This document shows, one piece after another, positions 1 to 5,466 of a stretch of DNA of 6,142 nucleotides. A program made the position numbers and the translations under genes. Source of the DNA: Candidatus Melainabacteria bacterium (GTDB taxonomy: Bacteria > Cyanobacteriota > Vampirovibrionia > 2-02-FULL-35-15); assembly GCA_023250175.1 (NCBI GenBank), contig JAHFBD010000140.1:1-6142 (forward strand), written 5' to 3'. Below the pieces are notes generated by a model, which was not told the origin of the DNA, did no database searches, and saw only the letters and a list, made by a program, of their open reading frames with translations. Within the stretch, counting starts at the first letter, position 1; each line of letters starts with the position of its first letter.

Positions 1-1798
1 CTACTACTTCTGCCTGAGGTCTAGCTCCTTGCGGTAAATTACTGTCTACTTCAACTGCTACACTTCTTGGAGTTCTGTTTCCACTACCATGAGTGGCACG
101 TGTATTTCCGTTAGCATATCTAAATGCATTACTGTTTTGTATAGAGGGAGGTAGTTCACTGTGTGGTATTGTAGTTGTTGAACCTTGTTGTGCAGGCTGA
201 GATTGAGTAATTCCTAGAGTAGGATTAGCTCCTGGAGCTGCTGGGGGCTGTGTTCGTGAAAACAATCTACCCAGTGTAGGTGCACTAAGGAATTCTTGTT
301 GGAAAATTTGTCGTGTAGATGTTGCACCCTGATTATGTGCGGCTGATACTCTAGCACCAACATATGCCCCTAATATGTTCGAAGCAGCACTTTCCAAAGT
401 ATGTTCTAATCCAGGAGCTTCTCTTCCTGTTAAAGAGTGTGCTAAATGTGTTCCACCAGTAGCCAGTGCAAGAGGAGCTGCTACTTCCCCTGCTCCTCTG
501 TATAAAACTTGTTGTAATGCACTAGTAGTACCTCCTTGTTGAGAAGCTAATCGGTCTAATCTAAATTGTGTTCCTGCACCAGCAACTCCTGATAGTGTTC
601 CTGTCAATGTTTGTGCTACTGTATCCACAGCTATTTGTCCTGCTGTTCTCCTCTCTCTTCCCAGGGCAATATTAGTACCTGTATTTAATACACTACCTGT
701 AAACCCTCCTGTAGTTCCTGCTGAGGCTCCTATGGTTAATCTTCCTGCAAGAGTTCCTGCTCTTGCTGTTCCAAGTAGTGCACCTGCGCCTCGTCCAACA
801 CTTCCAGCAGCTCCACCGCTAATTCCAACTTGTGCTGATGTTAAAGCATCTTGTCCTGTTTGTCTTAATGCTTGCATAGTAGCATCACCAGCTGACATAT
901 TTCCATGTCCTACTTGAGATATTGCTCCAGCAGTGTTACTTAGTGCTCCAATACTTGTTCCAGCTACTGTGCCAGCTATTGCAGCTGGTATAAATCCTGC
1001 TGCTGCAAATCCACCAGTTGCTATTATTGCACCCCCTACTACACAGACATTTCTTGCAGTTGTTAATCCTGATTCCCATCTTGCAGCGCTTTGTGCTGCT
1101 TGGGATAAATCCTGATTTGCAGCTTGTAAATCTAATATTGCTTGTCTTCCTACTCCTCGCATTTCTTGTCTATATCGAGCTTCGTTTCCATTAAGTAATG
1201 CATGAGCTTCTGAGAGGTTACCTGATTGAATAAGCCGATCTACTTCACGCATGGTAGTGTTTTGTCTGTCCCTTTGACTAACGAGATTATCTCTGTATCG
1301 TGTATCAGCATCTAAAGTTCTTTGCAGAGCAGCTCTGGTACCAGTTACTCTAGAAAAAAAGCCAGTAAAAACACCGTTAATATCCTCCATCTCCCTTTCG
1401 GTATTTCTCATATTAGCTTCAGCACCACGAATCCTAGTATCAAGTCCTCTTGCTGAGGTTTGTAACTCTTGGCGTCGGGTATTAACATCATTTTGTAATG
1501 CATTGTATTGTTGTCGAAGTGGTGAGTTGGCTGGTAGAGATCCTAGTTGATTTATATTCCATGCTGTTGATGTAACTTCTCCACTTGCATTTCTGACTAC
1601 CCGACCAAGTACAGCCCCACTTGGGTTTCTTATTTCATCACCGGTTAAAGTCCCAATTACATTTCCACTTTGATCCCTTATTTCTTGTTGAGCTGCTGGT
1701 TGATTGGTTTGTTGAGCTGCTGGTTGACCAGGTTGTTGAGTTCCAGTAGGTTGTGTTGTAGTTTGTTGGCCTTGTGAACTAGTAGGACCTATACTCAT
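1..1798 (-). CDS. Large repeat/coiled-coil/glycine-zipper protein, function unknown (C-terminus beyond left edge)
   Basis: The frame is open for 599 codons from an ATG at 1798-1796 to the window edge, with no stop codon; I checked the whole frame triplet by triplet. Reading from the N-terminus: residues 1-38 are Gln/Pro/Thr-rich and probably disordered, with two QPAAQQ copies. Residues 39-70 are two 16-residue repeats beginning EIR. Residues 94-250 are a charged, Arg/Glu/Gln-rich, probably helical or coiled-coil region. Residues 250-295 and 324-378 are Gly/Ala-rich hydrophobic stretches with glycine-zipper spacing. Residues about 515-565 are again Pro/Gln/Ser/Thr-rich. No Sec signal peptide is visible. 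This layout (flexible N-terminus, helical stalk, membrane-interacting Gly/Ala segment, linker before a possible C-terminal domain) resembles secreted effectors or polymorphic toxins, but no catalytic domain lies in the visible part, so function is unassigned. G+C is higher than in its neighbours, largely because of Gly and Ala codons. The start is supported by GGAG five bases upstream. The reading frame is certain; the role is not. Confidence 0.88.
   Translation of the reverse strand, partial: MSIGPTSSQGQQTTTQPTGTQQPGQPAAQQTNQPAAQQEIRDQSGNVIGTLTGDEIRNPSGAVLGRVVRNASGEVTSTAWNINQLGSLPANSPLRQQYNALQNDVNTRRQELQTSARGLDTRIRGAEANMRNTEREMEDINGVFTGFFSRVTGTRAALQRTLDADTRYRDNLVSQRDRQNTTMREVDRLIQSGNLSEAHALLNGNEARYRQEMRGVGRQAILDLQAANQDLSQAAQSAARWESGLTTARNVCVVGGAIIATGGFAAAGFIPAAIAGTVAGTSIGALSNTAGAISQVGHGNMSAGDATMQALRQTGQDALTSAQVGISGGAAGSVGRGAGALLGTARAGTLAGRLTIGASAGTTGGFTGSVLNTGTNIALGRERRTAGQIAVDTVAQTLTGTLSGVAGAGTQFRLDRLASQQGGTTSALQQVLYRGAGEVAAPLALATGGTHLAHSLTGREAPGLEHTLESAASNILGAYVGARVSAAHNQGATSTRQIFQQEFLSAPTLGRLFSRTQPPAAPGANPTLGITQSQPAQQGSTTTIPHSELPPSIQNSNAFRYANGNTRATHGSGNRTPRSVAVEVDSNLPQGARPQAEVV
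1589..1684 (-). repeat. Two tandem 16-residue repeats (EIR..SG.V.G) in the large protein
   Basis: Residues 39-54 read EIRDQSGNVIGTLTGD and residues 55-70 read EIRNPSGAVLGRVVRN. The copies align without gaps and share E-I-R-x-x-S-G-x-V-(I/L)-G-x-(L/V). A partial third copy, NASGEV, follows. The alternating hydrophobic/Gly pattern suggests short beta hairpins. The DNA of the two copies has diverged, so this duplication is older than the QPAAQQ one next to it. Confidence 0.75.
1685..1727 (-). repeat. Two exact 19-nt direct repeats, 24-nt period, coding QPAAQQ twice
   Basis: TTGTTGAGCTGCTGGTTGA on the plus strand occurs at 1685-1703 and again, identically, at 1709-1727. The 24-nt offset is eight codons, so the reading frame is kept, giving QPAAQQ at residues 25-30 and 33-38 of the minus-strand protein. 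Identity at the DNA level suggests a recent in-frame duplication, and the copy number could vary between strains. Confidence 0.9.
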
Positions 1799-1803
1799 AA
1801 GCA

Positions 1804-1807
1804 CTCC
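1804..1807 (-). promoter_or_regulatory. Shine-Dalgarno GGAG for the large minus-strand protein
   Basis: Read on the minus strand, TTTTGGAGTGCTT directly precedes the ATG at 1798. GGAG sits five bases upstream, an ordinary spacing. It supports this ATG as the start. Confidence 0.7.
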
Positions 1808-1819
1808 AAAAAGATTTTA

Positions 1820-1848
1820 AATCTAAGACCTAAAAAGCTAATCGGCAA
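1820..1848 (-). promoter_or_regulatory. Candidate sigma70-type promoter for the large minus-strand gene
   Basis: On the minus strand, TTGCCG (1848-1843; four of six matches to TTGACA) lies 17 bp upstream of TAGATT (1825-1820; four of six matches to TATAAT). Initiation would fall near 1812-1814, leaving a leader of about 15 bases that still includes the GGAG. A small dyad, AGATTT-T-AAATCT at 1812-1824, overlaps the -10 element. Both boxes are imperfect and the region is AT-rich, so this is a candidate only. Confidence 0.3.
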
Positions 1849-1890
1849 ATTTTAAAAACATCATTAAATATATAGGTGAAACGAGTAGGG

Positions 1891-1917
1891 TTAGCATTTA
1901 TGTAAGAATAAAGCTAA
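1891..1917 (+). promoter_or_regulatory. Imperfect hairpin abutting the start codon of the 305-residue gene
   Basis: TTAGC (1891-1895), a bulged A, and TTTAT (1897-1901) pair with ATAAA (1908-1912) and GCTAA (1913-1917) around the loop GTAAGA. This makes ten base pairs with one bulge. The last paired base is the A of the ATG at 1917. No good Shine-Dalgarno is visible; the nearest purine run, AAGAATAAAG, is in the loop and 3' arm, so folding would hide the initiation site. Only two of the ten pairs are G-C, so stability is modest. It could equally be a DNA dyad for a regulator, or chance. Confidence 0.35.
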
Positions 1918-2834
1918 TGATTAATCCTTCTAATACCGATAGCTTTATTATGGCTTCAATATTAGGCAATTTAAATCTTGAATTTCTACAAAAACTATTT
2001 AGTAAATTCTTGCCTTCTAAAGATGAGAGTGAAGCTAGTAATGATCAATCTATCTCTTTGAGTGATAAGTTTGCATCATTAGGAGCAATATCTTCTAATA
2101 TTAGAAATGATTGTATTATTGCACAAGGTACTAGTGTCGGAGAAGTTACTCCAGAGCGACTACGGAAAATAGCAATTAACAATACTGGCTCTGTTTGCCC
2201 ACCAAAAATAAATGCTAATAATATTCAACAAGCTGAAGAAGAATTAAATAAGCTAATCAATAGGTTTCCAATTAGTGGCAAAGATATGAAAGATATTTCA
2301 TTAAGGGGACAAATAGGAATATATAATTTTATACTAAACTATGCTCAAAATATAATGCAATATTATAGTAATGTGGGTGATACTTCTAAAGTACAACAGT
2401 GGCTTGAGTCTTCAAATATATATAATGCTGGTGACTATGAACGAGGATTAAGACCCACAAATCAGAAATCAATAGAAACAAAAATAGGAAAATTATCACC
2501 ACAACAATTAATAAAAATTATTAATACCACCCCAAGTGAAATTAAATTACCACAAATTACACAAGCTAATATTGGACAAGCTGAAGCTGAACTTACTGAG
2601 CTAGTTAATAATTTCCCTGGGAATAAAACTAAACTAGATGCTAATCTACACCCAGAAAAGAGAGCAAGGATATATAAGTTTATTAGTGATTTTGCTAAAC
2701 TACTCTCTGAACAGTATGAAATTGGTAAAAATAAAAAACAATCTCAAAAACTACAACAAGTATCAGAACGCTATACTAAACCCATTGAAACAATTTTATT
2801 AGATCGAGAAGAATCTCGTGGCATAACAGCATAG
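1917..2834 (+). CDS. Hypothetical protein with two copies of an ~78-residue helical module
   Basis: I do not recognise a family for this 305-residue protein. Residues 10-33 form a hydrophobic to amphipathic stretch (IMASILG...FLQKLFSKFLP) that may be a membrane-associating helix. Residues 34-52 are acidic and Ser-rich. Two related modules follow at 77-154 and 193-270. Each starts (T/S)P..L.KI, continues NI.QAE.EL..L.N.FP and ends with a helix containing IY.FI. Over residues 78-118 against 194-234, 17 of 41 positions are identical without gaps. Residues 271-305 are Lys/Gln- then Glu-rich. There are only two cysteines (66, 94) and no apparent catalytic motif. The ATG at 1917 has no clear Shine-Dalgarno; ATG at 1950 (residue 12) is an alternative, also without one. 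It is divergent from the large protein on its left and convergent with the DUF692 gene, overlapping it by 64 bp. A structural, adaptor or effector role is possible but unproven. Confidence 0.8.
   Translation: MINPSNTDSFIMASILGNLNLEFLQKLFSKFLPSKDESEASNDQSISLSDKFASLGAISSNIRNDCIIAQGTSVGEVTPERLRKIAINNTGSVCPPKINANNIQQAEEELNKLINRFPISGKDMKDISLRGQIGIYNFILNYAQNIMQYYSNVGDTSKVQQWLESSNIYNAGDYERGLRPTNQKSIETKIGKLSPQQLIKIINTTPSEIKLPQITQANIGQAEAELTELVNNFPGNKTKLDANLHPEKRARIYKFISDFAKLLSEQYEIGKNKKQSQKLQQVSERYTKPIETILLDREESRGITA
2145..2378 (+). repeat. Module copy 1 (residues 77-154) of the 305-residue protein
   Basis: This is the first copy of the internal duplication. Its recognisable core is TPERLRKI at residues 78-85, then NIQQAEEEL at 102-110, NRFP at 115-118 and IYNFI at 135-139. 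It matches the second copy at an offset of 116 residues, changing to 117 after the FP motif, so one residue was inserted or lost there. Copy 1 carries a Cys (94) that copy 2 lacks. Confidence 0.75.
2493..2726 (+). repeat. Module copy 2 (residues 193-270) of the 305-residue protein
   Basis: This is the second copy of the internal duplication. Matching core motifs are SPQQLIKI at 194-201, NIGQAEAEL at 218-226, NNFP at 231-234 and IYKFI at 252-256. Protein similarity is clear but the DNA has diverged, so the duplication is old and the fold has probably been kept under selection. Confidence 0.75.
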
Positions 2835-3667
2835 CTTTTTACGATTTTTTGAATCTTACTTATTTCATTTAACAATTCAGAAAAGTTGGGAAAGTTAAAA
2901 TCACGCTCAAGTAATATAGCTTTTGGTGTACATCTTTTTAATAGTTCTTTTAATAGGCTATATACTTGATTGATAATTGCTTCTCCATGGGTATCAATTA
3001 TTAGTTTTCCTTTGTTTAAGTGTCCTGCAATATGGACTTGTACTGTTCTTTCAATGGATAAATTATCAAGAAATTGCACTGGGTCATATTTGTGATTTTG
3101 ACTATTTACATAAACATTGTTTATATCAAGTAATAACCCACAGTCAGATTTTTCAGCAATTTCCGAAATAAAATCTGCTTCATTCATTTCATTATCCACA
3201 ATCATATAATAAGAGGGATTTTCAATTAAAAATGGCAATTGAAAAATATCTTGTATTCTTTTAATTCTATTTATTAAATGCTTTACAGTTGCCTTATTAT
3301 ATGGCAAAGGAATTAAGTCATGTATATAAGTTTTTTCTACGTAATTAAAACATAAATGATCACTAAACCAAGGAGGATTAATTATTTTAAATAGTTTTTT
3401 AATATTGTTTATTAAACCTAAATCAAAAGGCTCAGCTCCACCAATAGACAGGTTTAATCCATGAGGAATTATAGGAAAGTTTTTTTTTGCATTTAAAAGC
3501 CTTTCAATAGCTTCGCCACCTCGACAAATATAATTCTCCGGTGCAATCTCAAGCCAATCTATCTTATCTTTGTTTTTGAGAATATCTTTGTATAGTAATC
3601 TTCGCAAGCCTAGTCCTACTCCAAGATTGGGCAGGTTCTTTGCTTTATTTGAAAATTTACTTGGCAA
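2771..3667 (-). CDS. DUF692 / MNIO-family iron-dependent oxidase (MbnB/TglH/ChrH-like)
   Basis: This 298-residue protein has the near full-length motif set of the DUF692 TIM-barrel family: GVGLGLR (16-22), WLEIAPENY (38-46; E40, E44), PHGLNLSIGG (68-77; H69), FSDHLCF (101-107), IENPSYY (148-154), LLLDINNVYVN (178-188), VHIAGH (211-216), DTHGEAI (225-231) and LLERD (252-256). These His, Asp, Asn and Glu residues correspond to the family's metal-binding pocket. Characterised members use two or three iron ions and O2 to modify cysteine-containing peptides in RiPP pathways such as methanobactin. No partner protein (MbnC- or DUF2063-like) or Cys-rich precursor is visible here, so the substrate is unknown. 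The start is TTG at 3667, not ATG: it lies seven bases after AAAGGA, overlaps the upstream CoA-transferase gene by 11 bp, and puts the first barrel motif at residue 16. The last 21 residues overlap the opposite-strand gene. An A9 tract lies in the codons near residues 60-63. Confidence 0.93.
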   Translation of the reverse strand: MPSKFSNKAKNLPNLGVGLGLRRLLYKDILKNKDKIDWLEIAPENYICRGGEAIERLLNAKKNFPIIPHGLNLSIGGAEPFDLGLINNIKKLFKIINPPWFSDHLCFNYVEKTYIHDLIPLPYNKATVKHLINRIKRIQDIFQLPFLIENPSYYMIVDNEMNEADFISEIAEKSDCGLLLDINNVYVNSQNHKYDPVQFLDNLSIERTVQVHIAGHLNKGKLIIDTHGEAIINQVYSLLKELLKRCTPKAILLERDFNFPNFSELLNEISKIQKIVKSYAVMPRDSSRSNKIVSMGLV

Positions 3668-5462
3668 TTACTTGTCCTTTAGGATCAATTTCTTTTCTTA
3701 AAATGTCTAGTTCTTTTTTTGTAGGTTCAATAGTTATAGGAATCTTTCCTTCCATCACGTTAAGTTTAAAGGATGATCTGTTTTGTACTTCTTCTAATGT
3801 AATTCCGGGATGTAAACTTTCAATCTGCATTTCCTTTGTTTCTTTATTAAAACCAAGGACACAACAGTCAGTAATTACTTTTAGCGGTCCTGTATTTGGG
3901 GGTAATCCAGCGTTTTCCCTTGCATTATTACCGGTTAAATATCCTGGCGTGGTAAAGAAATCCAGTTTTTCTACAAACTTATGCTTATCCATTTTTATTA
4001 TTATTATTGTATTCCAGCATAGTGATGCAAGATCATTTGCTCCACCACTTCCGGGGAGTCTTACTTTGGGTTTTTCATAATCAGTACCTATCATTGTAGA
4101 GTTTAAATTACCAAAACGATCTATTTGTGCTCCTCCCAAGAAAGCATAATCTACCATTCCACGAGCACATGTTTCCATAATCTCTGGCATGCTTGTAGCA
4201 AGCAAACTTTTATAATGTGTCCTTGAATCTCCCACTGATAATGGTAATGCAGGAAGAAGTGGTGCAATACCACCAGCCTCAAACATAATTAATAAATTTT
4301 GAGCATGTATTTTTTGAGCTAACATTGCAGCTAGCATGGGTAAGCCAGTTCCAACTACAGCAGTTTTATTATCTTCTAAAAATCTGCTTGCAGTACAAAT
4401 CATAAACTCAATCATATTGTAAGACTGTGAGTTTTGAGATTGGGTTGTATTGTTACTTGGTTCAGGATGACCTTTAGAATCTTCCAATAGTTCTTGTGAT
4501 CTTAATTCATGTAAACGTTTTTTACCACCGCAACGTTCTAAATATTCACTCCAATCTTTTACATCATAAATATATTTATTTAAAAACTTTTCAAATGCAA
4601 CAGGATCTTTTTCTGTATTCATCCACTCATCCAAATGGTCTAGATCAAAATAATAGAGCCCTGGCATGTTACACGGATATGAGCCGTAAGGTATGTGTAC
4701 AACAGCATCTACGCAGTAATATGGAATTATTGTTCTCTCGGGTTCTGTTCTTATTTTTTCTGTAGAAATGATTTCCTCTGTAGTGATGATTACTTTTTTT
4801 GATGCTCTTGCCAGATCGTAATCGGAAACAGTTATACCGTCGATTTGACAATTTCCAAATTCATCTGCTTTTGGTACGTGAATTATTGCTATATCTGGTG
4901 AGCAAGCAGGTACTAATGCATAAGTATCTCCGGTAAATGGGCACTTAAACTCTATTGCTCTGCTGTGTTTCATTGTTTCTGTGCCTAACATAGAGCGAAC
5001 CGGTAAAAATGATAATCCCATTGCAGCTGCTTTATAGCGCCATGCCAATGTAGCATTTGTCCATTCAGTAACATCTACTTTACCTTCTTGAAAGGTTCTT
5101 CTGTAGTTTGGAGAGAGTCCTATTAACTCTACCCCGACAACATATGCGGCATCTACCTTATCGACACAGCCCCCTGCGCAGAGTATTTGTCCATCGTGTG
5201 TAGCAGTGTGCCCGGCTAAAGTAAGATGTTTTTTCCTTTGACGAACAACTTCATGTAGTGCAGCAGCTGGAATCCTATCCATACCGAATCCACCAATACC
5301 TAAATAGTCTCCATCTTTAACAAGCTTTCTTATTGCTGAACTCAGGTCAGTTATTTTACTAACCATAGCCCTTGATCTTTTACGATTTATTTCTCTGAAA
5401 TCGTTTGGAGTAGTAAAACCAAATAATTTTCTTTCTTTTTTTGTATAGGTAGTGGAATTCAT
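3657..5462 (-). CDS. Single-chain glutaconate-type CoA-transferase (fused A and B subunits)
   Basis: This 601-residue protein joins the two halves of a class I (family I) CoA-transferase of the glutaconate CoA-transferase type, which are normally separate genes. The A-like half spans about residues 33-320, with KDGDYLGIGGFG (49-60), TTEEI (227-231) and PYGSYPCNMP (258-267). A polar linker rich in Ser, Asn and Gln lies at about 325-348. The B-like half spans 349-601, with VGTGLPMLAAMLAQK (370-384), FEAGGIAP (394-401) and GSGGAND (471-477). E395 in FEAGG sits where this superfamily keeps the catalytic glutamate that forms the acyl-glutamyl and glutamyl-CoA intermediates, so transferase activity is likely; the acid substrate cannot be predicted. 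IpdAB-like hydrolases are related but, as I recall, lack this glutamate. ATG 5462 has no Shine-Dalgarno. ATG 5366 (residue 33) is a possible alternative, but relatives often carry a similar basic N-terminal extension. It is cytosolic, with no signal peptide, and lies 4 bp after the flavin reductase gene. Confidence 0.93.
   Translation of the reverse strand: MNSTTYTKKERKLFGFTTPNDFREINRKRSRAMVSKITDLSSAIRKLVKDGDYLGIGGFGMDRIPAAALHEVVRQRKKHLTLAGHTATHDGQILCAGGCVDKVDAAYVVGVELIGLSPNYRRTFQEGKVDVTEWTNATLAWRYKAAAMGLSFLPVRSMLGTETMKHSRAIEFKCPFTGDTYALVPACSPDIAIIHVPKADEFGNCQIDGITVSDYDLARASKKVIITTEEIISTEKIRTEPERTIIPYYCVDAVVHIPYGSYPCNMPGLYYFDLDHLDEWMNTEKDPVAFEKFLNKYIYDVKDWSEYLERCGGKKRLHELRSQELLEDSKGHPEPSNNTTQSQNSQSYNMIEFMICTASRFLEDNKTAVVGTGLPMLAAMLAQKIHAQNLLIMFEAGGIAPLLPALPLSVGDSRTHYKSLLATSMPEIMETCARGMVDYAFLGGAQIDRFGNLNSTMIGTDYEKPKVRLPGSGGANDLASLCWNTIIIIKMDKHKFVEKLDFFTTPGYLTGNNARENAGLPPNTGPLKVITDCCVLGFNKETKEMQIESLHPGITLEEVQNRSSFKLNVMEGKIPITIEPTKKELDILRKEIDPKGQVIAK
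3675..3680 (-). promoter_or_regulatory. Shine-Dalgarno AAAGGA deciding the TTG start of the DUF692 gene
   Basis: AAAGGA lies within the last codons of the CoA-transferase gene, seven bases before the TTG at 3667. It is among the best ribosome binding sites in the window. The next in-frame ATG is at residue 155, past half the conserved motifs, so this site strongly supports the TTG. Its position inside the upstream coding region fits translational coupling. Confidence 0.75.
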
Positions 5463-5466
5463 TTAT

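Noticed and set aside
732..1115. Two plus-strand open frames of about 60 codons, rich in Ala and Pro
   Set aside because: They lie wholly inside the continuous minus-strand frame and their composition is the mirror of its Gly/Ala codons. No ribosome binding site or family resemblance.
1900..1905. ATGTAA start-stop element upstream of the 305-residue gene, as a regulatory minimal uORF
   Set aside because: A six-base match in AT-rich DNA without a ribosome binding site is expected by chance.
2805..2818. CGAGA-AGAA-TCTCG hairpin as a bidirectional terminator between the convergent genes
   Set aside because: Only five base pairs, inside both coding regions, with the nearest T-runs starting about 17 bases downstream on the plus strand and none adjacent on the minus strand. 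Not a standard intrinsic terminator.
2781..2834. Acidic C-terminus (LDREES) of the 305-residue protein as a type IV secretion E-block signal
   Set aside because: Too short and non-specific. No secretion genes are in the window and the taxon is unknown.
2977..3171. Plus-strand open frame of 64 codons
   Set aside because: It is antisense to the DUF692 metal-site motifs and has no start signal of its own.
3995..4010. ATT/ATA trinucleotide run in the CoA-transferase gene as a microsatellite
   Set aside because: Only four ATA codons, coding four isoleucines in a hydrophobic strand that homologs also have, so normal coding sequence explains it.
3640..4080. Plus-strand open frame of 146 codons
   Set aside because: It is antisense to conserved motifs of the CoA-transferase B half, and its protein looks like random hydrophobic sequence.
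4496..4851. Overlapping open frames on both strands (4496-4765 plus, 4669-4851 minus)
   Set aside because: Both fall within the conserved A half of the CoA-transferase and have no independent support.
5366..5462. Starting the CoA-transferase at ATG 5366 (residue 33) instead of 5462
   Set aside because: The AAGGG there is only about two bases from the ATG. The longer form keeps a basic N-terminal extension like that of relatives and gives a 4-bp gap to the upstream gene. Kept only as an alternative.
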